Counted from the stretch's first letter, positions 40,330-49,112 are shown. The stretch is DNA of 64,000 bases from UBA6912 sp041611095 (GCA_041611095.1 JBFINP010000009.1:1-64000), one strand, 5' to 3'. The notes: generated by a model not told the origin, from the letters alone. A program made the numbers and translations.

Positions 40330-41289
40330 CTATCGGCCCGTCGCGATGATCTGGCGGATGCGGTCGAACTGGAAACCGAGCACGTTGCCGATGGTCACGA
40401 GGGCCATGACGATGCCGGCGAGAATGAGACCGATGCCCAGCTCACGGAAGGGACCCAGCCACGCCTGCCAGGCGGCGAACGACTGCGGCGTGTCGGCTCC
40501 ACTGGCCACCAGGTACAGGATGAACTGGGCGACCGCCACCATCAGCCCGAGCATCAGCAGCCCGACGAATGCCTTGGCCGTTGCGGGCATCTTCAGCGTG
40601 GCGACCGTCAGCCCCAACGCTTCTTGCACTTGGCCGCCGCCTTCACGCAACGACGCGAGGATCGAGCCCAGCAGGAATGCGATGCCGGACAGCAGCATGC
40701 CCTCGCCGAGGAACTGGAGACCTTGGGTCCAGGCGCCGAGCGCGGCGATTGTCCGTGGCGAACCTTCGGCGACGGTCGCGGCCCAAATGATCGAGAGGAC
40801 GGCGCCGGCGACGACGAGCATGGCGCCCATCGCCAGCATCGGCGCCCACATCGTGCGTGCCATCTCGTGGACCGGTAGCGGTCCCGGTGCCACCCGGCTG
40901 GTGATCGCCCGTCCGAAGGGCGTGTCCACGTCCCCGCCGATCGCCGGTGTCGAGTCGTCCCCCGCGGCCTTGAGCAGCGGAAGTGTCTCCTTCACCGCCT
41001 GCACCCGCAGCCACAAGCGAACGAGTATCCCGATGAGGATCACCCCGATCGCAAACTTCACCGTCCCGAAGCCGAGCGTCGTGATCCCGAAGGACCATGC
41101 AAGCGTCTCGGCGGCGGCGGTCGGGTCGCTGTCGAGCAGATTGCCGGCGACGATGTTGGCGATGAGGGTCACCACCACGAGCATCACGCCGACGATCGCC
41201 AGGCCATAGCCCCAGCCCCGATGCCGGGTCGTGTACCCGGTCCCCGCACCCGCAGGCGGGCGGGTCAACCGTTCTGTTCGGGCCACCAT
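40330..41289 (-). CDS. Integral membrane protein, longer paralogue
   Basis: This 319-residue protein has an N-terminal extension of two membrane helices and a cytoplasmic segment (about residues 25-125) and then a four-helix module homologous to the whole downstream protein (EMARTMWAPM onward). The module carries the conserved GGGQVQEA motif in the central loop and FQFDRIRQI at the end, both probably cytoplasmic. AGGAG lies six bases before the ATG. I do not recognise the family. Confidence 0.76.
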   Translation of the reverse strand: MVARTERLTRPPAGAGTGYTTRHRGWGYGLAIVGVMLVVVTLIANIVAGNLLDSDPTAAAETLAWSFGITTLGFGTVKFAIGVILIGILVRLWLRVQAVKETLPLLKAAGDDSTPAIGGDVDTPFGRAITSRVAPGPLPVHEMARTMWAPMLAMGAMLVVAGAVLSIIWAATVAEGSPRTIAALGAWTQGLQFLGEGMLLSGIAFLLGSILASLREGGGQVQEALGLTVATLKMPATAKAFVGLLMLGLMVAVAQFILYLVASGADTPQSFAAWQAWLGPFRELGIGLILAGIVMALVTIGNVLGFQFDRIRQIIATGR

Positions 41290-41514
41290 CTGGTTCTCCT
41301 CTCTCGATGGCGTCTATGCGGGGAACGCCAGGTCGTGTTCCCGACCAAGGGGAACTGTCAGCGCGGTGACAAAGGCCAACCGTCGGCATGACGCTATTCG
41401 GTGAGGAGAGACCCCGCAGCCGGGCTCACCCTGGACGGCTTCAGTCCGTGACGCCACCCCTCCCCACCGGACCGGTGCCGCTCGATCAGTCGTCGGGCCG
41501 GTGGCGTCACGGTC

Positions 41515-41520
41515 TACGCT
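41515..41520 (+). promoter_or_regulatory. -10 box of leaderless promoter with leader peptide
   Basis: TACGCT is exactly six bases before an ATG at 41527 that opens an 11-codon frame coupled to the CoA-binding protein gene. Confidence 0.5.
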
Positions 41521-41526
41521 GCGGGA

Positions 41527-41562
41527 ATGGACCGCTCACCGTCACCGTTGCTGTCAGCGTGA
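41527..41562 (+). CDS. Putative 11-residue leader peptide (leaderless start)
   Basis: The frame MDRSPSPLLSA begins where transcription from TACGCT should start, and its TGA overlaps the GTG of the next gene (GTGA). The downstream GTG has no ribosome site, so ribosomes probably reach it by terminating here. It resembles the 11-codon leader at 28302 in length and geometry. Confidence 0.45.
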   Translation: MDRSPSPLLSA

Positions 41563-41966
41563 AGGACATCGCACATCTGCTCATGGACGACGACACGACC
41601 GTCGCCGTGGTCGGAGCCACCGACAACCCGGCGAAGTACGGCTCGGTGATCTACCAGGATCTCAAGGAGAAGGGGTTCACGGTCTATCCGGTGAATCCCC
41701 ATCGGGCCACCGTCGACGGCGACCGGGCCTATCCAACCTTGGCCGATCTCCCCGAGCCGCCCACGATCGTCAACTTCGTCGTGCCGCCGCACGAGACGCT
41801 GCGGGTGCTGGAACAGGCCAAGGAGCTGGGCGTCACGAACGCCTGGGTACAGCCCGGCGCCGGCGACGCCCACGTCGTTGACTATCTCGAGGAGAACGGG
41901 TTCACCTACCTAGCCAACGCCTGCATCATGGTGCGCTCCCGGCACCGATCCGCTGCTGCCTCCTGA
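41559..41966 (+). CDS. CoA-binding domain protein (YccU-like)
   Basis: This 135-residue Rossmann-like protein has the CoA_binding_2 pattern: DDDTTVAVVGATDNPAKYGSVIYQDLKEKGFTVYPVNPHRATVDG, then LPEPPTIVNFVVPPHETLRVLEQAKELG and AWVQPGAGDAHVVDYLEENGFTYLANACIMV. The Cys-Ile-Met-Val end is typical. Such proteins bind CoA or are CoAlated; the role is unclear. GTG 41559 is the start where homology begins and it overlaps the leader-peptide stop. Confidence 0.85.
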   Translation: MKDIAHLLMDDDTTVAVVGATDNPAKYGSVIYQDLKEKGFTVYPVNPHRATVDGDRAYPTLADLPEPPTIVNFVVPPHETLRVLEQAKELGVTNAWVQPGAGDAHVVDYLEENGFTYLANACIMVRSRHRSAAAS

Positions 41967-41976
41967 GTCAAAACCG

Positions 41977-42726
41977 GTGAGCCGCTCTCTACCACTCGCT
42001 CTTCGTCTCTGGGGTGGGGGTCCTCGCTCCGCATTGCTCGTCCACGGTCTGTCGTCGAGCAGCGAGGGTTGGTGGCGGCTCGGACCTGATCTCGCCGCCT
42101 CGGGCTGGTCGGTGACCGCCCCGGACCTGCGTGGCCACGGCGCCAGCGGCGATGGCGACGACTTCTCCCTCTCCGGATACGTGGCCGACGTCCTCGCCCT
42201 CGGGTCGGGCTGGGACCTCGTCCTGGGTCATTCCTTGGGTGGGCTCGTCGCGCTGGCATGCCAGCGTCGTGACCCGTCATTTGCGAAGCGTCTCGTCCTC
42301 GAGGACCCGTGGCTCGACATCAACGCCGGCGACGAGGTGCTCGAGTGGCTGGGCGAGGAGTACAACGGGCCCATCACCGCCGAGCGCATCGCGACAACTC
42401 GCCCCCGCTGGCATCCCGAGGACGTTTCATGCAAGGTGCGCGCCCTCGAAGCGGCAGGCGAGGACGTCATGCGTGCGACGTGCCTCGCACTCGACGGAGT
42501 CGACCTGCGTACCGACCTGCTCGCGCTGCGGGTGCCGACCCTCCTGATGGGCGCCGATCCCGAACTCGACGCACTGATGAGTCCCGAGGAGGGGAAAGCG
42601 GCCGAGGCGAATCCCGAGGTGACGTACGTGATGGTCGCCGGCTCGTCGCACTCCATCCACCGTGACTCGTACGAGGCGTTCTGGATGGCGCTGGCCGCCT
42701 TTGCCGGGGTGACGCTGCCAGACTGA
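41977..42726 (+). CDS. Alpha/beta hydrolase
   Basis: This 249-residue enzyme has the alpha/beta hydrolase fold: oxyanion-hole HGLSSSSEGWW, nucleophile elbow VLGHSLGG, an acid likely in LLMGADPELDA and catalytic His in GSSHSIHRDSYEAFW. The substrate is unknown; esters, lactones or C-C bonds are possible. The GTG start is ten bases past the CoA-binding gene's stop, so both are likely co-transcribed, with a zinc-ribbon protein four bases further on. Confidence 0.84.
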   Translation: MSRSLPLALRLWGGGPRSALLVHGLSSSSEGWWRLGPDLAASGWSVTAPDLRGHGASGDGDDFSLSGYVADVLALGSGWDLVLGHSLGGLVALACQRRDPSFAKRLVLEDPWLDINAGDEVLEWLGEEYNGPITAERIATTRPRWHPEDVSCKVRALEAAGEDVMRATCLALDGVDLRTDLLALRVPTLLMGADPELDALMSPEEGKAAEANPEVTYVMVAGSSHSIHRDSYEAFWMALAAFAGVTLPD

Positions 42727-42730
42727 GCCG

Positions 42731-43045
42731 ATGGACATCTCCTGCCCGAGCTGTGGCGAGCGTGAGGAGCTGCGGGGCGACCGCTCCGGCGACGTCATCA
42801 CGCTGCACTGCCTTGCGTGCGGTCATCAGTGGCCACGCGATCTGGCGCCGAAGTGCTCGGAATGCGGAGGCGACGACCTCCAGCCGGTTCCGCTGGCCAT
42901 CGTCGAGAAGGGCAGGGGCACCCAGCTGTCCGTCGTCGGAACCAGGACGATTCACCTCTGTTACGAATGTGATGCGGAGACCATCGCCCACTGGCATCGG
43001 AACCGACCGAATCCGTTGATGCCAAACGAGCTGCCGACGATGTGA
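42731..43045 (+). CDS. Zinc-ribbon protein
   Basis: This 104-residue protein has three Cys pairs: ISCPSCGE, HCLACGH and KCSECGGD, followed by LCYECDAE near residue 76 with a HWHR motif. Such paired CxxC sequences form zinc ribbons. The role is unknown, possibly nucleic-acid or protein binding. It follows the hydrolase by four bases, in what looks like a three-gene operon starting at 41527. Confidence 0.75.
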   Translation: MDISCPSCGEREELRGDRSGDVITLHCLACGHQWPRDLAPKCSECGGDDLQPVPLAIVEKGRGTQLSVVGTRTIHLCYECDAETIAHWHRNRPNPLMPNELPTM

Positions 43046-43048
43046 CCC

Positions 43049-44515
43049 TCAGGCGTCCCGGCTGATGAGCTGATCGACCGGGGCGAAGTCGTCGACGAGG
43101 GGACGGGCACCGTCGATCCAGTCGACCAGCTCCTCGCCAACGAGCACCAGTTCCTCGGCGCCGCGTCCCCGCATCCGGTCGAGCAGCGGTGCAAGGTCGA
43201 AGGGGCGGTCCGAGGCGGCGACGACGTAGTTGCCGCCCTGCTCGCCGTACAGGTACTCCTCGGGTGCGATCACCATGACGTGGTCGAACACCTCGCCGAG
43301 CGTCGCCGCCTCGGCGCGGGCGAAGCCCGCCGGTGCGTAGTCGATGAGGTTCATCACGTATAACCCGTCGGCCGTCATGTGGTCCTCGAGCTTGCGGTAG
43401 AACTCCTCGGTCGTCAGGTGCCACGGCACCGACTCGCCGCCGAAGGCGTCGCCGACGGCCAGCTCGAAGGTGTCGAGGGGCGTCGAGTCGAGGGTGAGCC
43501 GGGCGTCGCCAACCTCGATGACGTCGATCTCGTCGGGGTCGAGACCGAGGTCGCGTTCGGCTATGGCGAGCAGCTCCGCATCGAGCTCGAGCACGGTGTT
43601 CGTGCTGCCCGGCCGCACCGCCGACAACCAGCGGGGGAGCGTGAAGCCTCCGCCGCCGATGTACACGGCGTCGAGGGGACCCTCCGGGGCCTGGGTCAGG
43701 ACCGCATCGGCGAGCAAACCGGCGTAGCGGAACTCGAGATAGGTCGGGTCCTCGAGATCGACGTAGGAGTGGCGCAGCGTGTCCAGCCACAACACCCGTC
43801 CCGTCGGCCGGAAGTCGTCGACCGTCACTCTGGCGCAGAAGTAGGCGGTCTCGATGTCGCAGGGACCGGTGACGACGAGATTGAGCCCGCCGGCGACGAG
43901 CGTCCCGGCGACGACGGCGGCGATCCCCACGGTCGGTGGTCGCATCGCCCGGTAGGCGAGCGCGATGCCGGCGACGACCAGCAACGTGCCCACGGTCAGC
44001 ACGATCGGCCGTGACGGGAGCGTGGCCAAGAGGACGAATCCGGTGAAGAAGGTGCCGAAGATGGCTCCGGCGGTGCCGATGGCCGAGTAGCGGCCCACGA
44101 CGGAGCCCGTCTCGGTGAGGTCGTGGAGCATGATCTTGACGACCACGGGCGTGACGGCGCTGAGCACGAGAGCGGGCAGGAAGAAGCCGAGGGCAGTCAG
44201 CACGACGATGCCGATCGCGTCGGCGGAACGCAGCGACGGTCCGGCGACGGTGATGATCGCGGGTGCGAGCAGGGTGAGGATGCCTCCGGCGATCAGCAGA
44301 GGGCCGAGCAGCTTGTGGGGCTCGTAGCGGTCGGCGGCCCGCCCTCCGAGCCAGCTGCCGATCGAGATGCCGGCGAGGACGGTTCCGATGATCCCGGTGA
44401 ACGTCTCGAGAGTGACGCCGACGTAGGGTGCCAGCAGCCTGCCGGCGAGGATCTCTAGGACGAGCACCGCTGCCGAGGTGAAGAAGACGAGGGTGCGGGC
44501 GGCGACGGGGGACAT
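43049..44515 (-). CDS. Membrane-fused spermidine synthase-like protein
   Basis: This 488-residue protein has about seven or eight membrane helices (residues 1-225) fused to a spermidine-synthase-like SAM-fold domain: VYIGGGGFTLPRWL, VLELDAELLAIAERDLGL, VGDARLTL and LAVGDAFGG. The fused family (fused MFS/spermidine synthase) is widespread, but aminopropyl transfer is proven only for some. The ATG at 44515 is eight bases after CATACT. A GTG at 44533 would add six residues. Confidence 0.82.
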   Translation of the reverse strand: MSPVAARTLVFFTSAAVLVLEILAGRLLAPYVGVTLETFTGIIGTVLAGISIGSWLGGRAADRYEPHKLLGPLLIAGGILTLLAPAIITVAGPSLRSADAIGIVVLTALGFFLPALVLSAVTPVVVKIMLHDLTETGSVVGRYSAIGTAGAIFGTFFTGFVLLATLPSRPIVLTVGTLLVVAGIALAYRAMRPPTVGIAAVVAGTLVAGGLNLVVTGPCDIETAYFCARVTVDDFRPTGRVLWLDTLRHSYVDLEDPTYLEFRYAGLLADAVLTQAPEGPLDAVYIGGGGFTLPRWLSAVRPGSTNTVLELDAELLAIAERDLGLDPDEIDVIEVGDARLTLDSTPLDTFELAVGDAFGGESVPWHLTTEEFYRKLEDHMTADGLYVMNLIDYAPAGFARAEAATLGEVFDHVMVIAPEEYLYGEQGGNYVVAASDRPFDLAPLLDRMRGRGAEELVLVGEELVDWIDGARPLVDDFAPVDQLISRDA

Positions 44516-44523
44516 GGCGGCGC

Positions 44524-44529
44524 AGTATG
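44524..44529 (-). promoter_or_regulatory. -10 box of near-leaderless promoter for the spermidine synthase-like gene
   Basis: CATACT on the minus strand lies eight bases from the ATG at 44515. It falls inside the alternative start at 44533, which argues for 44515. Confidence 0.4.
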
Positions 44530-44690
44530 ACACGGGTCTCGCACGTAGCCAGGCTCGACGCTTCTCACCGTGTCTGAATGCCCCCGTAGACGCCTTCCGA
44601 CCTCGCGCGTAGGCTCGGCTCTGTGTCGCTCACCGGGCACCTGCCCGGCTTGTGGGAGGGGGCGAGGAGGACCTCGGGAAAGGGGAGCCC

Positions 44691-45464
44691 ATGTCGTTGA
44701 GAAGAAGAGCCCTGGTCTCCGTTGCGGCGCTGACCTTGTTGCTGTGGGCGTTGCCGCTGCACGTCGCAGGCGCGCAAGATGAGGAACCTGATCCTTGCGC
44801 GGATCCGCACGGGTATGTGGAATTCCTCGCCGGCATGGGGATCGACGCCAATCTCGTGCTCGGCACCGCAGGTGATGACGACCTCGTCGGGACCGAGGGC
44901 GTCGACCTGATGGTCGGTCTCGAGGGCAACGACAGGATGCGCGGTTTCGATGGCGACGATTGGATCGCCGGCTGTCTCGGAGATGACGTGATCAATGCCG
45001 GAGCGGGAGACGACAACGTCACCGGAGACGACCTGACCTTCTTCGGCAACGTCGACGCTCCGGGAGGGAACGACAGCATCACGGGTGGTCCGGGGAACGA
45101 CGGCCTACTCGGGGGCCCCGGCAACGACGTCCTGCGGGGTGAGGACGGCGACGACTTCCTCGCCCTGGCGGTCGGGGATGACACGGGCATAGGTGGCCCC
45201 GGTGCGGACACCATCATCGGCGGTTTCGGCGAGGACTTCTTGCGGGGTGACTCCGGGGACGACTTCCTTGCGGGCGGTCCCGGGTCGGACACAATCTTGG
45301 GCGGCGGCGGCGACGACTTCCTCGCCGGCGACACGCCTCCACCGCCACCCGACGTAGAGCCACCTCCGGTGCCGGCCGACGGTACCGACCGCTGCGATGG
45401 CAATGCAGGGTTCGACACGGCCACGGCGTGTGAGCGGATGAGGAGCATCGAGAACCCGATCTGA
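44691..45464 (+). CDS. Secreted RTX (calcium-binding repeat) protein
   Basis: This 257-residue protein has a Sec signal peptide (MSLRRRALVSVAALTLLLWALPLHVAGAQ) and then several hemolysin-type nonapeptide repeats (GGxGxDxux): GTAGDDDLVG, GLEGNDRMRG, GAGDDNVTG, GGPGNDGLLGGPGNDVLRGEDGDDFLA, GGPGADTIIGGFGEDFLRGDSGDDFLAG and GGPGSDTILGGGGDDFLAG. Each should bind Ca2+ in a beta roll. There is no catalytic domain. A Cys pair in RCDGNAGFDTATACERM closes the end. ATG 44691 was chosen at the signal peptide with AGGGGAG upstream. Confidence 0.85.
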   Translation: MSLRRRALVSVAALTLLLWALPLHVAGAQDEEPDPCADPHGYVEFLAGMGIDANLVLGTAGDDDLVGTEGVDLMVGLEGNDRMRGFDGDDWIAGCLGDDVINAGAGDDNVTGDDLTFFGNVDAPGGNDSITGGPGNDGLLGGPGNDVLRGEDGDDFLALAVGDDTGIGGPGADTIIGGFGEDFLRGDSGDDFLAGGPGSDTILGGGGDDFLAGDTPPPPPDVEPPPVPADGTDRCDGNAGFDTATACERMRSIENPI

Positions 45465-45486
45465 CGGGTCTTTGTTCCGCACCAGG

Positions 45487-45514
45487 AGGGGCCGGCGCAT
45501 CGTCGCCGGCCCCT
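45487..45514 (+). terminator. Hairpin terminator after the RTX gene
   Basis: Eleven-base perfect arms (AGGGGCCGGCG / CGCCGGCCCCT) with a six-base loop lie 22 bases past the stop at 45464. The rest of the 286-bp gap to the next gene has no evident features. Confidence 0.78.
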
Positions 45515-45750
45515 GTGCGTACGACCTGCACCTGAGCGCCTCGTCGTGGGCGAGGCGCCCACTCGTTGGTCACGATCTCGCCTCCTACGCGGTGATTGAG
45601 CCTGCGGGCTGGTTCGATCCCGTCGATCTCGCCCCATGTTCCGAGCTGCGCGGCGTGGCGCCGGTCGGAATCGGGACTCGGGCCCGGCCGGCTGGCACTT
45701 GTTCACCGGCGCCGATCGGCGCACGCTGGAAGCCTGAGAGGTGGCGCATC

Positions 45751-46815
45751 ATGTGGCGGCTCGTTTGGCTGGTTCTCTTTTCCTTGCTCGTGGTGGCTTG
45801 CGGCGAGGGCGTGGAGGTCGTCTCGACGGGCGGGCCGACGACTGCGTCGAGCGAGGCGCCGGCACCGCCCTCGACTCCGGCGTCCCCCGAAGCCACGGCG
45901 ACCCCCGAAACGACGACGACCGTCAGGCCATCGTCGAATGAGGTCGCACCGACGAGCATGGCGACGACCTCCACGACGATCCCGCTGGGACCACCGATGC
46001 TCGAGGTGACCTCGCCCGGTGCGAACGAGCACGTAGAGATGCGTTATATGCGGTTCGTCGGCGTCACCGATCCGGGCTGCGTGGTCGAGGCGGCGGGGCG
46101 GTACCCGGTCTCCGTCGCCGACGACGGCAGGTTCGAGGCCGTGCTGATCCTGAACCCGGGCGGCAACGTGGCCACATTCACGGCGACGGACCCGTGGGGC
46201 GGAAGCTCCGAGCTGCGAGTGCCGGTCTACTACGACCCGCCGCTCGAGCTGCGCGTCGACGGGTTGGGTGACGTCGACTTCCAGACTTCGATGGACGAGG
46301 CGATGGCGGCGTTCGAGAAGATCCTCGGGCCGCCCGACGTGGACGACATCGTCGACAGGGCGGGCCTTCCACCGGAGATTCGCGATAGCGAGTGGGCGAT
46401 CTTCAGCGCCACCGCCTACCCCGGCCACGACTACGCCCGCTTCGTCACGTGGGAGGGTGCCGGGCTCATGGTCATGTTCAGCGACTCGGTACCGGCCTCC
46501 GACGAGCGCCTCGTCAACTTCAACGGATGGACCGCCCACGATCCGGGCGAGTACGGGACGCGTCTCGTCACCGACGTCGCCGTCGGTGTCGGCTCGACGC
46601 TGGCCGATCTGGAGGCGGCGTACGGCGACGCCCTCACGTGGTACGCCGAGCCCGACGAGTTCGCCGGTGGCTACCACTTCTCGATCGAGACCGGCGTCCC
46701 CAGCTGGTATGAAGACGAGATGATGCGCTACCACGGCATGTTCAGCGGAGATCCGACCAAGCCGGGCACGACCGTGGCGGAGCTTCACGCGGGGTTCGGC
46801 TTCGACACCTGCTGA
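45751..46815 (+). CDS. Secreted lipoprotein with beta-sandwich domain
   Basis: This 354-residue lipoprotein has the signal MWRLVWLVLFSLLVVAC (lipobox VVAC) and a long Ser/Thr/Pro/Ala linker (residues 30-90). An immunoglobulin-like segment (VTSPGANEHVEMRYMRFVGVTDPGCVVEAAGRYP...NVATFTATDPWG) follows, and then a C-terminal domain (SMDEAMAAFEKILGPPDVDDIV...) similar to those found in other actinomycete lipoproteins. The function is not known. GAGAGG lies ten bases before the ATG. It converges on the membrane protein gene. Confidence 0.78.
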   Translation: MWRLVWLVLFSLLVVACGEGVEVVSTGGPTTASSEAPAPPSTPASPEATATPETTTTVRPSSNEVAPTSMATTSTTIPLGPPMLEVTSPGANEHVEMRYMRFVGVTDPGCVVEAAGRYPVSVADDGRFEAVLILNPGGNVATFTATDPWGGSSELRVPVYYDPPLELRVDGLGDVDFQTSMDEAMAAFEKILGPPDVDDIVDRAGLPPEIRDSEWAIFSATAYPGHDYARFVTWEGAGLMVMFSDSVPASDERLVNFNGWTAHDPGEYGTRLVTDVAVGVGSTLADLEAAYGDALTWYAEPDEFAGGYHFSIETGVPSWYEDEMMRYHGMFSGDPTKPGTTVAELHAGFGFDTC

Positions 46816-46826
46816 CCGGGGCGCCG

Positions 46827-47462
46827 TCACATAGGCATGCCGACGACGAGCGCAGAGAGTGCTGCGATCGCGACGATGGGGACGGCCACTGCGACCCGCT
46901 TCCAGACCGCCATCCGGACGCCGGGCGAGCGGGCGAAGGCGATCGAGAAGCCCCACGCTTCGAGTCCGAGCATCGGGAGATACCAGAGAAGGGCGATCGA
47001 GGCGGCGGCGCCACTGAGCCGCCAGTTGTCGAAGATGGCGTCGTTGACGACGGGGATCTGAGCGAGGGTGCCGGCTGCGAGCAGCGGAGCGACCAGCCAC
47101 CAGGGCCGGCGCCTACCGATGGCGATGGCCCAGAGGATCACCGTCGGCCACATCACCGCACCCCCTGCGCCGAGAAGGAGCATGGCCAGGAGCGACAGCC
47201 GCCACCACCCCTGACCGCCGGCGCTGCGCCGGTGCCGGGCAAGCCCGAGCACGCTCCCGGCGATGACCGACGCCACGAGGATGAACACGGTGCCTTCGAT
47301 GGTGAACTCCGGGTTGATGGTGATGAAACGCATCCAGATCCTCATCGAGATGCCCCAGACGAGGCCGAGGCCGGCGCCGATGGCGACGGCGCGGATCCAC
47401 GTGGACCGGAGTTCCATCCCAGGAGCGATTTGGGTCGCGTGGAGGTCCTGATAGGTCGTCAT
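46827..47462 (-). CDS. Integral membrane protein, unknown function
   Basis: This 211-residue protein has about six hydrophobic segments, first around WIRAVAIGAGLGLVWGISMRIWMRFI and last near AVAVPIVAIAALSALVVG. I recognise no family. ATG 47462 has AGGAAG six bases upstream; a longer frame upstream is not protein-like. It is divergent from the nucleoside phosphorylase gene and converges with the lipoprotein gene. Confidence 0.75.
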   Translation of the reverse strand: MTTYQDLHATQIAPGMELRSTWIRAVAIGAGLGLVWGISMRIWMRFITINPEFTIEGTVFILVASVIAGSVLGLARHRRSAGGQGWWRLSLLAMLLLGAGGAVMWPTVILWAIAIGRRRPWWLVAPLLAAGTLAQIPVVNDAIFDNWRLSGAAASIALLWYLPMLGLEAWGFSIAFARSPGVRMAVWKRVAVAVPIVAIAALSALVVGMPM

Positions 47463-47529
47463 GGTGCTTCCTGTTCTCGCTGTCGTTCTGACAGACGATC
47501 GAGGGGCGTTCACGGGTGACATGGCTGTC

Positions 47530-47535
47530 TAGGGT
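47530..47535 (+). promoter_or_regulatory. -10 box of near-leaderless promoter for the phosphorylase gene
   Basis: TAGGGT lies eight bases before the GTG at 47544, so the leader is at most one or two bases. Confidence 0.5.
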
Positions 47536-47543
47536 CACGGCTC

Positions 47544-48311
47544 GTGGACGACGCCCCGATCCTCGAGCACGACCCGTCGCCGACTGCGGTCGTGGACCCG
47601 AGTGCGTGGTTCGCTCCGATGGAGATCGCCCCGCACGCCGTCATCACCTGGATGCCCGATGTCGTCGAGGGGGTGGTGGCCGAGCTCGGGGGTGTGGAGC
47701 GCACCCGGTTCGCCGCCGAGAGTGCAGTCCATCCCGTCTGGGAGGTCGACTATGCCGGGCAGCCGCTGGTGGTGGTGCTCGCCGGCGTGGGTGCGCCGGC
47801 GGCGACGCTCCTGTTCGAAATGCTCATCGTCCTCGGGTGCCGCCGCTTCGTGGCGTGCGGGAGCGCCGGGGGACTGGTTCCGGAGGCGGGGCCGGGACTG
47901 GTCGTGGTGCCGGAGGCGTCGGTGCGGGACGATGGAGTGTCGTACCACTACGCACCGCCGGCGCGGTTTGCGGTGCACGACGAGGGGATGCAGCGTGAGG
48001 TGGAGGCGCAGTGCCGGGCTGGCGGCATGGAGGTGTCGACGGCGCCGACGTGGACCACCGATGCGCTGTTCCGGGAGACGGCGCAGCAGGTGGCGGTGCG
48101 GGTGGCGGAGGGATGCGTGGCCGTGGAGATGGAGGCAGCGGCGCTGGCGACGGTGGCGCGCTTCCGTGAGGTGAAGCTGGGGTACGCGGTGTACGTCGCC
48201 GACACGTTGCACGGCGACGAATGGGACCGAGAAGGGCTCGTGCGTCCCGATGTGGCGTTCAGGCGGCGGCTATTCGATGCGGCCGCTCGAGCCTGTCTGG
48301 CGGGCGGCTAG
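47544..48311 (+). CDS. Nucleoside phosphorylase family protein
   Basis: This 255-residue enzyme belongs to the PNP/UDP phosphorylase superfamily. It shows VVVLAGVGAPAATLLFEML, the phosphate/ribose block FVACGSAGGLVPE, and EMEAAALATVARF with the ribose-binding Glu, then VADTLHGDEWD where an Asp acts on the base. Uridine phosphorylase is the closest type by eye. The N-terminal 30 residues are unusual. It overlaps the end of the next, convergent gene by four bases. Confidence 0.8.
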   Translation: MDDAPILEHDPSPTAVVDPSAWFAPMEIAPHAVITWMPDVVEGVVAELGGVERTRFAAESAVHPVWEVDYAGQPLVVVLAGVGAPAATLLFEMLIVLGCRRFVACGSAGGLVPEAGPGLVVVPEASVRDDGVSYHYAPPARFAVHDEGMQREVEAQCRAGGMEVSTAPTWTTDALFRETAQQVAVRVAEGCVAVEMEAAALATVARFREVKLGYAVYVADTLHGDEWDREGLVRPDVAFRRRLFDAAARACLAGG

Positions 48312-49105
48312 TTCGGTGGGGTGGCGAGCCATTCGGTGAGGATGCGGTCGAAGTCGGGGCGGTCGGCCAGGTGCTCGCATCCGATGCGTCCCTGGTAGGC
48401 CTTCTCCTCCCAGTAGGTGTGCGCGGTCGCGTCTCGCCAGCGGGCCTGGGCCATACGCCGGTAGGAGCGGTGGATCTGTGCTGTGAGGAAGCTGACGACC
48501 TCGTCGTCGGTGAGCCGGTCCGGCCGGTGGCCGAGCCGGGCGAGGCGGGCGAGGACCCGGCGGTGGGCGATCATCCGTGGCTCGAAGCGCTCGTCGGCGC
48601 AGACCTGGATGAGGTGCATGGGGTGACCGGTGGAGGATTGGAAGGCTGCCGTCGAGAAGCTGTGGGTGCCGAAGCGGTGCTGGATCTCCGTGGTCGTTGA
48701 GGTGAGCTCGATCCATCCCGTGCTGTCGGCGGTGCGGTGGATCTCGATCGGGTAGGTGCCGTCTTGGTCCGTGACGCTGAGGGTGGCGGCGTGCCGGTAG
48801 CCGTACGCGGTGTACGCGGCGACCTCGGCGGCCATGTCGAGGGAGGGTGTCGAGCGCTCCACGCTGACGAGTTGCTGGGAGAGGAGGAGCCGGCGCCTGC
48901 GGTTGACGACGATGATCGCCGGAGGGACGGCGAGGATGAGCAGCCACGGCGATACGATGACGAGCCCGAGCCAGGTGAGGGCGACGGCGCCGAGGCGGAC
49001 CCACGGGCTGCGGGCGCCGAGGCGGAGCGGGATGAGGGCGGCGACCATCACGAGGAGGCCGAGGAGGTTCCACGGCACGGGCACCCAGGTGAGTCCCTCA
49101 AGCAC
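48308..49105 (-). CDS. Two-helix membrane protein with cytoplasmic domain
   Basis: This 265-residue protein has two N-terminal membrane segments (about residues 8-60: VPWNLLGLLVMVAALIPL, LGLVIVSPWLLILAVPPAIIVV), then a soluble domain rich in Arg, His and Trp (TDDEVVSFLTAQIHRSYRRMAQARWRDATAHTYW). I recognise no family. GTG 49105 was chosen because TAGGGT lies seven bases upstream and the longer frame to 49201 is Arg-rich and would start before the promoter. Confidence 0.65.
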   Translation of the reverse strand: MLEGLTWVPVPWNLLGLLVMVAALIPLRLGARSPWVRLGAVALTWLGLVIVSPWLLILAVPPAIIVVNRRRRLLLSQQLVSVERSTPSLDMAAEVAAYTAYGYRHAATLSVTDQDGTYPIEIHRTADSTGWIELTSTTTEIQHRFGTHSFSTAAFQSSTGHPMHLIQVCADERFEPRMIAHRRVLARLARLGHRPDRLTDDEVVSFLTAQIHRSYRRMAQARWRDATAHTYWEEKAYQGRIGCEHLADRPDFDRILTEWLATPPN

Positions 49106-49112
49106 GTTGGCG

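Noticed and set aside
45703..47100. 465-codon minus-strand frame across the lipoprotein gene
   Set aside because: Antisense shadow; Arg-rich low-information translation, overlapping two genes with good start signals.
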